Source: Pseudomonas sp. B21-028 (lineage in GTDB: Bacteria > Pseudomonadota > Gammaproteobacteria > Pseudomonadales > Pseudomonadaceae). From it: a DNA stretch of 64,000 nt. Positions within the stretch are counted from its first letter, which is position 1, and every line of letters starts with the position of its first letter. The position numbers were made by a program, and so were the translations under genes. The DNA is taken from positions 1,860,001 to 1,924,000 of the forward strand of contig NZ_CP087184.1 in NCBI RefSeq assembly GCF_024749045.1, given 5' to 3'. Under the pieces are notes generated by a model that saw only the letters and a program-made list of their open reading frames with translations, searched no databases and was not told the origin of the DNA. Shown here piece after piece: positions 1-11,398 of this stretch.

Positions 1-204
1 AGCCATTGCTGCGCTGAGATGAGCGTTGAGCTCAAGTAACTGTACCTGCTGGGGCGCCTCTACCATTTGCGAGATCTGGTAGCAATAGGAAGAAATGAGG
101 TGACAGCGTTCAGCGCCCGTTCCATGGGTTGGGATAGGCTTTGACGGCCGATAACGGCTAAGCCTGGATCAGGCCTCTAACAATTAGTGATTTTGATAAG
201 TTAA
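1..204. other. Leader region upstream of the O-antigen cluster
   Basis: No reading frame here looks like a protein I recognise. In P. aeruginosa the chain-length gene wzz lies just before wbpA, but I cannot show a wzz 3' end in these 204 bases. I see no convincing promoter and no JUMPstart-like element. The segment probably carries the 5' leader of the cluster transcript. Confidence 0.3.
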
Positions 205-216
205 ATGGAGAGTTGG

Positions 217-1530
217 ATGTCGAGCATAAAGCAGGCGAGCGTCGCCAAATTCAAAGAAAAAAAGGCCGTTATCGGTATCGTCGGTCTTGGATACGTCGGC
301 CTGCCTTTGATGCTACGTTACAATGCTATTGGATTTAAAGTGATTGGGCTCGACATCGACAGTTCAAAAGTCAATTTATTGAACTCAAGTAAAAGCTACA
401 TTGAACACATTCCAAGCGAAAAAATTGAGGTCGCTCGCCAAAGTGGATTTGAGGCGACGATTGATTTCACTCGTGTGTCTGAGTGTGATGCGCTCATTCT
501 CTGTGTGCCTACACCGTTAAACAAGTATCGCGAGCCGGATATGAGTTTCGTGATAAATACCACTGATGCAATCAAGCCATACCTAAGGGCGGGGCAGGTC
601 GTTTCTCTTGAAAGTACTACTTATCCAGGCACGACAGAAGAAGAGCTGTTACCACGTGTACAAGAGAAGGGGTTGCGCGTAGGAGAGGAGATTTTTCTGG
701 TTTATTCCCCGGAGCGCGAAGATCCGGGGAATCCAAACTTTGAGACCCGTACAATTCCGAAGGTCATTGGTGGCCACACGCCCCAATGTCTTGAGGTAGG
801 TGTTGCTCTTTATGAACATGCAATCGACCAAGTCGTGCAGGTAAGCTCGACCAAAGCCGCCGAGATGACCAAGCTCCTGGAAAATATTCACCGTGCAGTC
901 AACATTGGCTTGGTGAATGAGATGAAGGTGGTCGCGGACCGCATGGGTATCGATATTTTCGAAGTGGTCGATGCAGCTGCAACCAAGCCATTTGGCTTTA
1001 CCGCCTATTATCCAGGCCCAGGTCTCGGCGGCCATTGCATCCCAATTGATCCGTTTTACCTGACTTGGAAGGCTCGTGAGTATGGTTTGCACACGCGCTT
1101 CATCGAGCTTTCGGGTGAGGTTAATCAAGCGATGCCGGAATACGTTCTAAGCAAATTGATGGATGGTTTGAATGAGCGTGCCAAGCCTCTAAAAGGCAGT
1201 AGAGTTCTAGTGCTTGGTATCGCTTATAAGAAAAATGTGGATGATATGCGTGAGTCTCCATCCGTTGAAATTATGGAACTGATCGAGGCCAAGGGAGGTA
1301 TTGTCGGCTATAGTGATCCGCATGTTTTGAAATTTCCGAAAATGCGCGAACACCATTTTGATCTTTCTAGTGAGCCTCTGACCGCTGAAGTTCTAAGGGC
1401 TTATGATGCTGTCATCTTGGCTACAGATCACGATAAATTCGATTATGAGCTTATTGGTCAGCACGCTCAGTTGATAATCGATAGTCGTGGTAAATACCGC
1501 GCCCCTCAATCGAATATTATCAAAGCCTGA
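217..1530 (+). CDS. wbpA: UDP-N-acetyl-D-glucosamine 6-dehydrogenase WbpA
   Basis: Oxidises UDP-GlcNAc to UDP-GlcNAcA with NAD+ in the cytoplasm. This is the first step towards UDP-2,3-diacetamido-D-mannuronic acid for O-antigen. The 437-residue protein has an N-terminal Rossmann motif GIVGLGYVG at about residues 20-28 and the active-site motif GGHCIPIDP with Cys274, both typical of UDP-sugar dehydrogenases. The start at 217 is preferred over an in-frame ATG at 205 because GGAG at 207-210 lies six bases upstream and the length then matches PAO1 WbpA (436 aa, from memory). It is the first gene of a long + strand cluster and wbpB follows 17 bases later. Confidence 0.93.
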   Translation: MSSIKQASVAKFKEKKAVIGIVGLGYVGLPLMLRYNAIGFKVIGLDIDSSKVNLLNSSKSYIEHIPSEKIEVARQSGFEATIDFTRVSECDALILCVPTPLNKYREPDMSFVINTTDAIKPYLRAGQVVSLESTTYPGTTEEELLPRVQEKGLRVGEEIFLVYSPEREDPGNPNFETRTIPKVIGGHTPQCLEVGVALYEHAIDQVVQVSSTKAAEMTKLLENIHRAVNIGLVNEMKVVADRMGIDIFEVVDAAATKPFGFTAYYPGPGLGGHCIPIDPFYLTWKAREYGLHTRFIELSGEVNQAMPEYVLSKLMDGLNERAKPLKGSRVLVLGIAYKKNVDDMRESPSVEIMELIEAKGGIVGYSDPHVLKFPKMREHHFDLSSEPLTAEVLRAYDAVILATDHDKFDYELIGQHAQLIIDSRGKYRAPQSNIIKA

Positions 1531-1547
1531 TGACAGGAGAGTTTTAG

Positions 1548-2498
<951 letters not shown>

Positions 2499-2568
2499 CA
2501 GAACGAGGTAGCACGGGTGGCCTTGCGCCACCTGTTTTCATATTTCCCAAGCAGGATCTCGAGCCAGG

Positions 2569-4461
2569 GTGTCGAACGATAATTTCAACAAGCCAAACGA
2601 AGCGGGTGCGATGCGCCACGCGCGCAGTATTCGTTTCGATATTCAGGGTTTGCGTGCAGTCGCGGTTTTGGCGGTCATGCTTTATCACACCAATAGTGAT
2701 TGGCTGAAAGCCGGCTATGTTGGCGTCGACATTTTTTTTGTCATCTCTGGCTTCATCATAACGGCATTGTTGACCGAGCGAAGCGATAAGGTCGATCTCG
2801 TTTCATTCTATGCCAGCCGTATCAAACGCATTCTACCGGCGTATTTCGTCATGTTGGTGGTGGTGTGCACGCTATCCGCGATTTTGTTTCTGCCTGATGA
2901 CTTCGCATTCTTTCTCGCCAGCCTGAAGTCCTCGGCGCTGTTTACCAGCAACCAGTACTTCGCTGACTTCGGCAGTTATTTCGCGCCGCGGGCCGATGAG
3001 TTGCCGCTTTTGCATACCTGGTCCTTGGCCATCGAGATGCAGTTCTACCTGTTCTTCCCGGTGATGGTCATTTGCTTGCCGAAGCAATGGCGTCTCATGG
3101 CATTTGCCTTACTAGCCGCCAGCCTATTTGTCTGGAGCGGCTACCGTGTATTGGGTGAATCGCAAGATGGGTTGTACTTTGCCCTGTCGGCACGGATTCC
3201 CGAGTTCATGGTCGGTGCCATCGTTGCCTTGCTGATGCGCCAGCGCGAGCTACCCGTATTACTTGCAAGCGTATTCGGTGGGCTGGGAGCAACCCTGCTT
3301 GCTTGGGCGGTGCTGGCTATCGATAAGCAACACTTCCCAGGCTTCTGGTCCATCCTGCCTTGTATCGGGGCAGGGCTACTCATCTCCGCCCGGCGTGGTT
3401 TGGTCAACGCATTGCTGGCCACTCGACCGATGGTCTGGCTCGGCGGCATTTCCTATTCGTTATATCTGTGGCATTGGCCGGTGCTGGCGTTCATTCGCTA
3501 CTACACAGGGCAGTACGAGCTAACGGCCGCTTGGTTGCCGGCTTTCGTGGTCAGCTCTGTACTGCTGGCATGGCTTTCCTATCGCTTGGTCGAAACACCC
3601 GCCAGAAACGCTTCTGGCATGATGCGCCAGGTGCCCAAGTGGGCTGTAGCCGGTGCAGTGGTCGTGCTGGTGGTGTGGGGCGGGCAACGTGTGAACGCCT
3701 CGCTGGTCGCTCCTCTGCCTGTGGAGCTCACCCGTTATGCTGCTCCAGAACTGATTTGCCATGGCACCCAGGTGGGCGCGTGCAAGCGAGGCAAGGCAGA
3801 TGCCGAAGTGTCCGTCCTGGTAATTGGCGATAGTCATGCTGCCCAGTTGAACTACTTCTTCGACCGGGTGGGGGAAGAGCAGGGTGTTGCTTACCGCGTG
3901 ATCACTGCCAGCAGTTGCGTGCCTATCCCCGGCTTCGACTTTGAACGCCTGCCAGCCTGGGCGCAAAAACCTTGTCGCGCGCAGATCGAGGCCGTCGCCC
4001 GTGAGTTGCCAAAGGTGGAGCGGGTAATCGTCGCAGGTATGTGGCAGTACCAGATGCAGAGCCAAACATTCGCCAAGGCGTTTGCTGAGTTTCTCGTCAA
4101 TACTGCGGGAGCCCATAAACGCATCGTGGTACTTGCCCAGGTGCCAATGTTTGAAACAGACGTACAGCGGGTAAGGCGCTTTACCGAGATTGGCCTGTCG
4201 GCGCCATTGAGATTCAATCGCGAGTGGCAAGTTGCCAACCAGCAAGTTCAGGCCATTGTCGACCGGACGCCTGGCGTGCGTTTCCTGGACTTTTCCAACA
4301 GCAGCTTCTTTGCCGCTGCGCCTTATCAGCAAGGCTTGCTCATCTACCGTGACAGCCACCACCTCAACGAGGTAGGTGCAAGTCGTTATGGGCACTATGC
4401 TGCCGAGCAATTGCAGCGTGCTTTCGATCAACCTCAGTCCAATGTGAGTCTGAAGCAATGA
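2569..4461 (+). CDS. wbpC: O-antigen acyltransferase, AT3 membrane domain fused to SGNH domain
   Basis: Probable O-acetyltransferase of the O-antigen. The N-terminal half is a polytopic acyltransferase-3 domain ([19 protein letters not shown], about ten hydrophobic segments). The C-terminal third is a periplasmic SGNH hydrolase-like domain with the GDSH motif (Ser422) and a late DSHH motif (Asp595, His597). Length (630 aa) and position agree with wbpC of PAO1. The start is uncertain: GTG 2569 has no good ribosome site, and ATG 2611 would remove 14 residues without touching the domain. The stop overlaps the wbpD start by four bases, suggesting coupled translation. Which hydroxyl is acetylated cannot be read from sequence. 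Confidence 0.88.
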   Translation: MSNDNFNKPNEAGAMRHARSIRFDIQGLRAVAVLAVMLYHTNSDWLKAGYVGVDIFFVISGFIITALLTERSDKVDLVSFYASRIKRILPAYFVMLVVVCTLSAILFLPDDFAFFLASLKSSALFTSNQYFADFGSYFAPRADELPLLHTWSLAIEMQFYLFFPVMVICLPKQWRLMAFALLAASLFVWSGYRVLGESQDGLYFALSARIPEFMVGAIVALLMRQRELPVLLASVFGGLGATLLAWAVLAIDKQHFPGFWSILPCIGAGLLISARRGLVNALLATRPMVWLGGISYSLYLWHWPVLAFIRYYTGQYELTAAWLPAFVVSSVLLAWLSYRLVETPARNASGMMRQVPKWAVAGAVVVLVVWGGQRVNASLVAPLPVELTRYAAPELICHGTQVGACKRGKADAEVSVLVIGDSHAAQLNYFFDRVGEEQGVAYRVITASSCVPIPGFDFERLPAWAQKPCRAQIEAVARELPKVERVIVAGMWQYQMQSQTFAKAFAEFLVNTAGAHKRIVVLAQVPMFETDVQRVRRFTEIGLSAPLRFNREWQVANQQVQAIVDRTPGVRFLDFSNSSFFAAAPYQQGLLIYRDSHHLNEVGASRYGHYAAEQLQRAFDQPQSNVSLKQ

Positions 4462-5033
4462 ACTACTATCAGCACCCAAGCGCGATTGTCGATGAGGGCG
4501 CGCAGATCGGTGAAAACTCCCGTGTCTGGCACTTTGTCCATGTTTGCGGGGGGGCCCGGATCGGTGCCGGCGTTTCGCTCGGCCAGAATGTGTTTGTGGG
4601 GAACAAGGTTGTGATCGGCGACCGCTGCAAGGTCCAGAACAATGTATCAGTCTACGATAATGTCACGCTGGAGGAGGGCGTGTTCTGTGGCCCCAGCATG
4701 GTCTTCACCAATGTCTATAACCCTCGTTCGCTGATCGAGCGCAAGGACCAATACCTCGATACGCTGGTAAAAAAGGGCGCTACGCTTGGCGCCAATTGCA
4801 CCATCGTCTGCGGCGTCACCATTGGTGAATATGCCTTCGTCGGTGCTGGCGCTGTCATCAACAAGGATGTACCAGCCTATGCATTGATGGTGGGCGTACC
4901 TGCACGGCAGATTGGCTGGATGAGCGAATTTGGCGAGCAACTGCAGTTGAACGAGCAGGGCGAGGCCTTCTGTTCGCATACGGGGGCGCGTTACGTGCTG
5001 AACGGAAAACTTTTGAACAAGATGGATGCCTGA
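4458..5033 (+). CDS. wbpD: UDP-2-acetamido-3-amino-glucuronate N-acetyltransferase WbpD
   Basis: Acetylates the 3-amino group made by WbpE, giving UDP-2,3-diacetamido-2,3-dideoxy-D-glucuronic acid. The 191-residue protein is a left-handed beta-helix acetyltransferase with hexapeptide repeats through most of its length (for example [20 protein letters not shown], then [21 protein letters not shown]). The ATG overlaps the wbpC stop, and wbpE follows after two bases, so the three genes are tightly coupled. Family and synteny make the substrate assignment strong. Confidence 0.92.
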   Translation: MNYYQHPSAIVDEGAQIGENSRVWHFVHVCGGARIGAGVSLGQNVFVGNKVVIGDRCKVQNNVSVYDNVTLEEGVFCGPSMVFTNVYNPRSLIERKDQYLDTLVKKGATLGANCTIVCGVTIGEYAFVGAGAVINKDVPAYALMVGVPARQIGWMSEFGEQLQLNEQGEAFCSHTGARYVLNGKLLNKMDA

Positions 5034-5035
5034 GC

Positions 5036-6118
5036 ATGATTGAATTCATTGACCTGAAAAGCCAGCAAGCACGTATCAAGGACAAGATAGACGCCGGCAT
5101 CCAGCGTGTCTTGAGCCACGGCCAGTACATTCTTGGCCCAGAAGTGCAGGATCTGGAGGGTCGCCTGGCCGCCTTTGTCGGCGCCACGTTTTGCATCAGT
5201 TGCGCCAACGGCACCGACGCTCTGCAGATCGTGCAGATGGCCCTGGGCATTGGCCCTGGCGACGAGGTGATCACTCCGGGCTTCACCTACATTGCTACTG
5301 CCGAAACAGCCGCCCTGCTGGGGGCCAAGCCTGTATATGTGGACATCGACCCACGTACCTACAACCTTGATCCGCAGTTGCTCGAAGCGGCGATTACGCC
5401 GCGTACGAAGGCGATTATTCCAGTATCGCTGTATGGGCAATGTGCTGACTTTGATGCGATCAACGCTATTGCTGCCAAATACGGCATTCCGGTGATCGAG
5501 GACGCGGCGCAGAGCTTTGGCGCTTCGTACAAAGGCAAGCGCTCGTGCAACCTTACGACCGTTTCCTGCACCAGCTTCTTCCCTAGTAAGCCGTTGGGTT
5601 GCTATGGTGATGGTGGCGCGATCTTTACCAATGATGAAGCGTTGGCCACCGTTATTCGCCAGATTGCCCGGCACGGTCAGGATCGCCGTTATCACCACAT
5701 CCGGGTTGGGGTGAACAGCCGGCTGGATACCCTGCAAGCAGCTATTCTGCTGCCTAAGCTTGAAATCTTCGAAGAGGAGATTGCGCTGCGTCAGCAAGTG
5801 GCGGGTTGGTACGATGTGGCCCTCAAACAGGCGGGCGTCGAGACTACCCCTTTCATCGATGCAAGCAATATCAGCGCCTACGCGCAATATACTGTGCAAG
5901 TGGACGATCGGGATGCGTTGCAGAAACGACTGCAGGCCGCCGGCGTTCCGACTACCGTGCATTATCCGATCCCACTGAACAAGCAACCTGCAGTGGCGGA
6001 CGAAGCATCGTCGTTGCCAGTTGGTGACAAGGTTGCCACTCGCGTGATGAGTCTGCCTATGCATCCCTATCTGGACAAGTCTTCCATCGATACCATTTGT
6101 GCTGCGTTGACGAGCTGA
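5036..6118 (+). CDS. wbpE: UDP-3-keto-sugar aminotransferase WbpE (DegT/DnrJ/EryC1/StrS)
   Basis: PLP-dependent transamination of the 3-keto product of WbpB, using glutamate in characterised homologues. The 360-residue protein has the PLP lysine in SFFPSKPLGCYGDGG at Lys185, the position reported for PAO1 WbpE, and the IEDAAQSFG segment that packs on the cofactor. It follows wbpD by two bases. A remnant of a wzy gene starts almost directly after its stop codon. Confidence 0.93.
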   Translation: MIEFIDLKSQQARIKDKIDAGIQRVLSHGQYILGPEVQDLEGRLAAFVGATFCISCANGTDALQIVQMALGIGPGDEVITPGFTYIATAETAALLGAKPVYVDIDPRTYNLDPQLLEAAITPRTKAIIPVSLYGQCADFDAINAIAAKYGIPVIEDAAQSFGASYKGKRSCNLTTVSCTSFFPSKPLGCYGDGGAIFTNDEALATVIRQIARHGQDRRYHHIRVGVNSRLDTLQAAILLPKLEIFEEEIALRQQVAGWYDVALKQAGVETTPFIDASNISAYAQYTVQVDDRDALQKRLQAAGVPTTVHYPIPLNKQPAVADEASSLPVGDKVATRVMSLPMHPYLDKSSIDTICAALTS

Positions 6119-6121
6119 CGG

Positions 6122-6387
6122 ATGTGCATACTCGCTCGGGTCGACAGGTCTGTCCTGCTGAATACCGTTTTGGTTATCTCCCGCTTTGCCGTTGCTCTGT
6201 GGGTAAACACTCATTACATATTTTTTCTCCATGAGTATATGGGCGCAGCCAACAAGTCTATCAATGTCGGGCTCTATCTGTTGATTCTGGCGTTTGCCTG
6301 CGGGGCTGTGTGGCGGAGGGATTCGCAGGCTCGGCGATTCTCCGTGCTTATCTCCTCCCCGTTCAAGATATCTTGGAGTGTGAGGCG
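6122..6387 (+). pseudogene. wzy: Remnant of the ancestral O-antigen polymerase gene wzy (5' end only)
   Basis: An 89-codon frame opens with MCILARVDRSVLLNTVL and continues with a hydrophobic segment to about residue 65. This resembles the start of PAO1 Wzy as I remember it (MYILARVDRSILLNTVL), and it sits in the same slot, between wbpE and wzx. A full polymerase is about 430 residues with 12-14 membrane segments, so roughly the last 80% is missing. The tail after about residue 67 is hydrophilic and basic and looks like out-of-frame read-through. The gene cannot encode a working polymerase. A candidate replacement lies at 16658-17836. Homology is from memory and needs an alignment. Confidence 0.72.
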
Positions 6388-7623
6388 ATGAGCGCAATCT
6401 TCATCAAACGCGTGGCGCGAGTACTGGTGGGCACGCTTGGCGCTCAACTGATTACCATCGGCGTCACCCTGCTGCTGGTTCGCCTGTATTCCCCAGCCGA
6501 AATGGGCGCTTTTAGTGCCTGGCTTTCGTTCGCTACCATCTTTGCGGTGATGGTCACCGGGCGATATGAGTTGGCAATTTTCGCCACTAAAGCGGAAGGT
6601 GATTTTCATGCCGTGATCAAGCTCGTATTGCTACTCGTCCTGTCAATTTCCATTTTGGTAGCTGGCAGTCTCGTGCTGGCAGTGCCTTTTATGGATTCAC
6701 TGCCAGCCGTACTGAAAGATTATTGGTTGGCCCTGGCAATCGTTTCGTTGGGCTTAGGCGCAAACAAACTGGTCTTGTCTCTCCTTACCTTCCAGCAGTC
6801 CTTCAACAGGCTGGGGGGCGCGCGCGTCAGCCTTGCTGCCTGCATCGCGGTCGCCCAAGTGTCCGCGGCTTATTTATCAGGCGGTGTCTCGGGTCTTATT
6901 TACGGTCAATTGTTCGGCGTCATCGTTGCCACGGCGCTGGCAGCTATCTGGGTTGGTAAGCCGTTGATCGTAGCCTGTGCCGTGACGCCTTGGCGTACGG
7001 TGAGGCAAAACGCGGTGAAGTACATAAACTTCCCCAAGTATTCCTTGCCGGCAGATCTGATCAATACGGTCGCCAGCCAGATTCCGATCGTGCTGTTGGC
7101 AGCGAAGTTCGGCGGGGAGAGTGCGGGCTGGTTCGCTTTAACACTGAAGATCATGGGCGCTCCTATTTCCCTGCTAGCCGCCTCGGTACTTGATGTCTTC
7201 AAGGAGCAAGCTGCCCGTGACTATCGAGAAGCGGGAAACTGCCGTGGCATCTTCATCAAGACCTTCAAGCTACTCGCAGTACTGGCGCTCCCCCCCTTCG
7301 TAGCTTTCTGGTTCGTAGGTGAGTGGGCGTTCGGTTTCATATTCGGCGACGCCTGGGCTGAATCAGGGCGCTATGCGGTGGTGATGATTCCGCTGTTCTA
7401 CATGCGGTTCGTCGTCAGCCCCCTAAGCTACACGATCTATATCGCGCAGCGGCAGAATCTGGACCTGGTGTGGCAACTGACCCTGTTGGCCTTGACGTTT
7501 ATCTGTTTCACCCTGCCGGATACCGTGGATTCGGTGCTGTGGTTCTACTCCATGGGCTATGCAATCATGTATTTCATTTATTTCTGGATGTCCTTCTACT
7601 GCACCAAGGGAGATGCCAAGTGA
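6388..7623 (+). CDS. wzx: O-antigen flippase Wzx (polysaccharide transporter family)
   Basis: Integral inner-membrane protein of 411 residues expected to flip the undecaprenyl-linked O-unit to the periplasm. It shows about twelve hydrophobic segments and the usual MOP-family N-terminus (long amphipathic start, then LVRLYSPAEMGAF). The start is the ATG at 6388 with GGAG at 6375-6378. An upstream in-frame extension to 6310 overlaps the wzy remnant and is rejected. The stop overlaps the GTG start of hisH. Position matches wzx in the O5 cluster. Confidence 0.88.
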   Translation: MSAIFIKRVARVLVGTLGAQLITIGVTLLLVRLYSPAEMGAFSAWLSFATIFAVMVTGRYELAIFATKAEGDFHAVIKLVLLLVLSISILVAGSLVLAVPFMDSLPAVLKDYWLALAIVSLGLGANKLVLSLLTFQQSFNRLGGARVSLAACIAVAQVSAAYLSGGVSGLIYGQLFGVIVATALAAIWVGKPLIVACAVTPWRTVRQNAVKYINFPKYSLPADLINTVASQIPIVLLAAKFGGESAGWFALTLKIMGAPISLLAASVLDVFKEQAARDYREAGNCRGIFIKTFKLLAVLALPPFVAFWFVGEWAFGFIFGDAWAESGRYAVVMIPLFYMRFVVSPLSYTIYIAQRQNLDLVWQLTLLALTFICFTLPDTVDSVLWFYSMGYAIMYFIYFWMSFYCTKGDAK

Positions 7624-8228
7624 TCGTTGTTGTTGATTATGGTGTAGGGAACATCGCTTCGGTCTTGAACATGCTGAAGCGAGTGGGCGCTAAAGCCAAG
7701 GCATCGAACAGCCGTGAGGATATCGAACAGGCGGACAAACTCATCCTACCAGGAGTGGGCGCTTTCGACGCTGGCATGCAGACACTGCGCAAAAGCGGCC
7801 TGATCGAGGTGTTGAATGAGCAGGTGCTGCGCAAGCAAAAGCCGGTAATGGGTGTATGCCTCGGCAGCCAGATGCTCGGCAATGGCTCTGAGGAGGGCTG
7901 CGAGCCTGGCCTTGGCTGGATCGACATGGACATTGTCCGCTTCGAGAAGCGTGAAGGGCGCAAGGTGCCGCACATGGGTTGGAACGAAGTTGCTCCTCAG
8001 TTGCAGCACCCAATTCTGACGGGTATCAACCAGCAGAGCCGTTTCTATTTTGTCCACAGTTATTACATGTTGCCGCGACATGCGGAGAACACTTTGCTGA
8101 CCGCTAACTACGACCAACAGTTTACCGCCGCAGTGGTCAAGGACAATATTTTGGGATTCCAATTCCATCCGGAAAAAAGCCACAAATTTGGTATGCAATT
8201 ATTCAAGAATTTCGTGGAGTTGGTCTGA
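7620..8228 (+). CDS. hisH: Glutamine amidotransferase HisH paralogue of the O-antigen locus
   Basis: Class I glutaminase of 202 residues that should release ammonia for WbpG. The nucleophile lies in GVCLGSQ (Cys80), and the His-Glu pair in FQFHPEKS. The start is GTG at 7620, overlapping the wzx stop. Frames opening further upstream lie inside wzx and are discarded. In PAO1 the equivalent pair (called hisH2/hisF2) is not needed for histidine synthesis; it works with WbpG to form the acetamidino group on the mannuronic acid. The neighbours hisF and wbpG support that role here. Confidence 0.93.
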   Translation: MIVVVDYGVGNIASVLNMLKRVGAKAKASNSREDIEQADKLILPGVGAFDAGMQTLRKSGLIEVLNEQVLRKQKPVMGVCLGSQMLGNGSEEGCEPGLGWIDMDIVRFEKREGRKVPHMGWNEVAPQLQHPILTGINQQSRFYFVHSYYMLPRHAENTLLTANYDQQFTAAVVKDNILGFQFHPEKSHKFGMQLFKNFVELV

Positions 8229-8983
8229 TGGTCAGGAAGCGCGTAATTCCCTGCTTGTTGCTTAAGGATCGCGGCCTGGTCAAAACCGTGAAATTCAAAG
8301 AACCGAAGTACATCGGCGACCCCATTAATGCCATCCGGATCTTCAACGAGAAGGAAGTCGATGAGCTGGTGTTGCTCGATATTGAAGCTTCGAAACTCAA
8401 CCGTGAGCCCAACTACGAATTGATCGCCGAGGTAGCGGGTGAGTGTTTCATGCCCATTTGCTATGGGGGTGGGATCAAAACTCTGGAGCATGCAGAGAAA
8501 GTGTTTGCCCTCGGTATCGAGAAAATTTCCATTAACACGGCTGCATTCGCCGACATTTCGCTGATCCGGCAAATCGCCAACAAGTTCGGGTCGCAAAGTG
8601 TCGTGGGGGCCATGGATTGCCGGAAGGGCTTCTGGGGCGGGTATTCTGTATACTCGGAAAATGGTACGAAAGATACCAAGCATTCTCCGGTCGAATGGGC
8701 CCAAGCGCTTGAGGCGGCAGGGATTGGCGAAATCTTCCTGAATTCAGTCGACCGTGACGGCACACAAAAGGGCTTTGATGGTGCGCTGGTAGAAAGCGTT
8801 GTTTCGGAGGTGCACGTACCTGTCATCGCTTGTGGTGGTGCAGGTTCCACGGCGGATCTGATCGAGCTTTTTGACCGTACTGGCATTTCTGCCGTGGCGG
8901 CAGGCAGCCTTTTTGTTTTCCACGGTAAGCATCGCGCCGTACTGATCAGCTATCCAGATATCAACATGTTGAGTGCTGGATAA
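8228..8983 (+). CDS. hisF: HisF paralogue, ammonia-channelling partner for WbpG
   Basis: A (beta/alpha)8 barrel of 251 residues, with YGGGIKTLEHAEK and GGAGSTADLIELF phosphate-binding loops. In true HisF the catalytic Asp11 follows IxCL near the N-terminus; here the aligned residue is Leu (VIPCLLLKD), while the second Asp of the cyclase (AMDCRKG, about residue 130) is kept. This suggests loss of the imidazole-glycerol-phosphate cyclase reaction with retention of the HisH interface and ammonia tunnel. It overlaps hisH by one base. Function in sugar amidination is inferred from synteny with PAO1. Confidence 0.92.
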   Translation: MVRKRVIPCLLLKDRGLVKTVKFKEPKYIGDPINAIRIFNEKEVDELVLLDIEASKLNREPNYELIAEVAGECFMPICYGGGIKTLEHAEKVFALGIEKISINTAAFADISLIRQIANKFGSQSVVGAMDCRKGFWGGYSVYSENGTKDTKHSPVEWAQALEAAGIGEIFLNSVDRDGTQKGFDGALVESVVSEVHVPVIACGGAGSTADLIELFDRTGISAVAAGSLFVFHGKHRAVLISYPDINMLSAG

Positions 8984-9127
8984 GCAAAACTGAGATTTCT
9001 CAAGGCAGCGTCTATTGGAGGCCCTTGGGCTTTACAGGCTCTTCGCTGCTTTGATTGTCATACAAATCGAGCCTACTGCTGGGTTGCCCAGTCAGGCAGG
9101 CCGACGAAGACGTTTTGGAGGTGGGTA

Positions 9128-10261
9128 GTGGTAAAGGTCTGTTCGCGCTGTGTCATGGATACATCCGACTCTGAAATCGTGTTCGACGATGCGGGAGTGT
9201 GCAATCACTGCCACAAGTTCGACAATGTTCAATCCAAGCAACTGTTCGCTGATGCTAGCGGCGAACAGCGCCTCCAGAAGATCGTCGATCAGATCAAGAA
9301 CGAGGGGACCGGAAAAGAGTACGACTGCATCATTGGTCTTAGCGGCGGTGTGGACAGCTCCTACTTGGCCCTGAGGGTTAAGGACTTCGGGTTACGTCCC
9401 CTTGTGGTGCATGTGGATGCAGGCTGGAATAGCGAGCTGGCTGTCAGTAACATCGAAAAAGTTATCAAGTATTGCGGGTATGACCTGCATACCCATGTGA
9501 TGAACTGGGAAGACGTTCGCGATCTGCAATTGTCTTATATGAAGGCCGCCGTTGCTAACCAAGACGTGCCGCAAGATCACGCATATTTTTCTAGTATGTA
9601 CCATTTTGCCGTGCAGAATAATATCAAATATATCTTGAGTGGTGGGAACCTCGCGACTGAAGCAGTGTTTCCTGATACCTGGCATGGTAGTGCGATGGAC
9701 GCTATCAATCTCAAGGCAATTCATAAGAAATATGGTGAGCGGCCTTTGCAAGATTACAAAACTATCAGTTTTTTGGAGTATTACCTCTGGTATCCCTTCG
9801 TCAAAGGTATGCGGACTGTACGCCCGCTTAATTACATGAATTATGACAAGTCTAAGGCGGAATTATATTTGCAGGAGACGATTGGCTATCGCTCCTATGC
9901 CCATAAACATGGAGAGTCTATTTTTACGAAGCTGTTTCAAAATTATTATCTTCCCAAAAAGTTTGGTTATGATAAGCGAAAGTTGCATTATTCCAGTATG
10001 ATCCTCTCTGGTCAGCTGACTCGTAAAGAAGCTCTTGAGAGGCTGGCGCAACCATTGTATGCCGTTGATGAGCTGCAGTATGATATCGAGTATTTTTGTA
10101 AAAAAATGCGAATATCTACTTCGGAATTTGAAGTGTTAATGAATGCGCCTATACATGATTACTCTGATTTTCATAATTGGGATTCGCGCCAAAGTTGCAT
10201 GAAAAAATTTCAGGGAGTAGTTCAGCGGATTCTGGGTAGACGCATAAATGTTTACTCTTGA
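9128..10261 (+). CDS. wbpG: N-acetyl sugar amidotransferase WbpG
   Basis: ATP-dependent enzyme of 377 residues expected to convert the 3-acetamido group of the UDP-mannuronic acid to 3-acetamidino, with ammonia from HisH/HisF. Near the N-terminus it has paired cysteines (CSRCVMD and CNHCHKF), probably a metal site, then the PP-loop [11 protein letters not shown] for ATP activation. The start is GTG 9128 with GGAGGTG at 9117-9123. The second half is richer in A+T than the first. It lies 144 bases after hisF in a gap where I see no other feature. Confidence 0.92.
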   Translation: MVKVCSRCVMDTSDSEIVFDDAGVCNHCHKFDNVQSKQLFADASGEQRLQKIVDQIKNEGTGKEYDCIIGLSGGVDSSYLALRVKDFGLRPLVVHVDAGWNSELAVSNIEKVIKYCGYDLHTHVMNWEDVRDLQLSYMKAAVANQDVPQDHAYFSSMYHFAVQNNIKYILSGGNLATEAVFPDTWHGSAMDAINLKAIHKKYGERPLQDYKTISFLEYYLWYPFVKGMRTVRPLNYMNYDKSKAELYLQETIGYRSYAHKHGESIFTKLFQNYYLPKKFGYDKRKLHYSSMILSGQLTRKEALERLAQPLYAVDELQYDIEYFCKKMRISTSEFEVLMNAPIHDYSDFHNWDSRQSCMKKFQGVVQRILGRRINVYS

Positions 10262-10278
10262 GTCGAAGGATAAATAAC

Positions 10279-11391
10279 ATGGCTCGAATTGCTCATGTGT
10301 CATCCGTCCACTCTCGCTACGATGTGCGTATCTTTCAAAAGCAATGCAGAACTCTTGTCGAAGAGGGGTATGAAGTATATTTTCTCGTTGCGGATGGCAA
10401 GGGTGATGAGGTCAAGGACGGCGTTAATTTTATTGATGTCGGAAGGTTGCAGGGGCGCATAAATAGAGTTTTTAAGACGACTAAAATTATTCGCAAAAGG
10501 GCAGTGGGACTTAATGCTGATGTCTATCATTTGCACGATCCTGAGCTCATCCCCGCCGGGCTGAGATTGAAAGCGCTTGGGAAAAGGGTCGTTTTCGACG
10601 CGCATGAAGATGTTCCCAAACAGATATTGGGTAAGCCTTATTTAAATAAAATTTCAAGGGTTCTTATATCGAAAGTCTTTTCCGCTTACGAAGTATGGGC
10701 ATGTCGAAAACTGGATGCAGTTCTGGCGGCGACGCCCTACATACGCGATAAATTTTCGGCTATCGGTGTTCGTACACTTGACATCAATAATTACCCCATT
10801 ATAGGGGAGCTGTCGAGTGGCGAGGTGGACTGGTCAAATAAAAAGGCGCAAGTAGTTTATATTGGCGGCCTTGGGGAAATTCGCGGTATTCGGGAGATCG
10901 TCAAAGCGATAGGGTTAGCCTCGCCCAGTGTATCCCTTTCAATTGGTGGCGTTTTCACTGAGCCTGGCTTTGAGTCGGCAGTTAAGACCGAACCAGGGTG
11001 GCGCAAGGTTGTCCATCTCGGATGGCTGGAACGCCAAGGTGTTAAAGAGGTACTCGATAGTTCAGTGGCGGGCCTCGTGACACTTCATCCTGCTCCGAAC
11101 TATTTGGATGCGTTGCCAGTAAAAATGTTCGAGTATATGGCTGTTGGGCTGCCAGTGATTGCCTCTAATTTTCCTCTCTGGCGAAATATTATTGACTCTA
11201 GTAAGTGTGGCGTTTGTGTTGATCCATTAAATCCTCAGGAGATAGCCAGGACAATCGACTATCTGGTCGCGCACCCTGCGGAAGCGGAAGAAATGGGGCG
11301 GAATGGTCAGCGAGCTGTTCTTGAAGAGTATAACTGGGGCGTCGAGGCAAAAAAACTTTGCCTATTTTACTCCGATTTGTTAAGAGGTTAA
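10279..11391 (+). CDS. wbpH: O-antigen glycosyltransferase WbpH (GT4-like)
   Basis: Cytoplasmic glycosyltransferase of 370 residues, probably adding one mannuronic acid derivative to the lipid-linked acceptor. It has a GT-B layout: N-terminal acceptor domain ([25 protein letters not shown]), then a donor domain with [12 protein letters not shown] near residue 300. ATG 10279 with GAAGGA at 10265-10270 is preferred over an upstream TTG at 10258. Base composition is A+T-rich compared with flanking housekeeping genes. Which of WbpH and WbpJ acts first is not settled by sequence. Confidence 0.87.
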   Translation: MARIAHVSSVHSRYDVRIFQKQCRTLVEEGYEVYFLVADGKGDEVKDGVNFIDVGRLQGRINRVFKTTKIIRKRAVGLNADVYHLHDPELIPAGLRLKALGKRVVFDAHEDVPKQILGKPYLNKISRVLISKVFSAYEVWACRKLDAVLAATPYIRDKFSAIGVRTLDINNYPIIGELSSGEVDWSNKKAQVVYIGGLGEIRGIREIVKAIGLASPSVSLSIGGVFTEPGFESAVKTEPGWRKVVHLGWLERQGVKEVLDSSVAGLVTLHPAPNYLDALPVKMFEYMAVGLPVIASNFPLWRNIIDSSKCGVCVDPLNPQEIARTIDYLVAHPAEAEEMGRNGQRAVLEEYNWGVEAKKLCLFYSDLLRG

Positions 11392-11398
11392 GCAGTTA

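Noticed and set aside
6310..6387. N-terminal extension of Wzx
   Set aside because: It overlaps the wzy remnant, is not membrane-like, and the ATG at 6388 has a good ribosome site.
7620..8983. hisH/hisF as part of histidine biosynthesis
   Set aside because: No other his genes nearby, position matches the wbpG-linked pair of PAO1, and HisF lacks Asp11.
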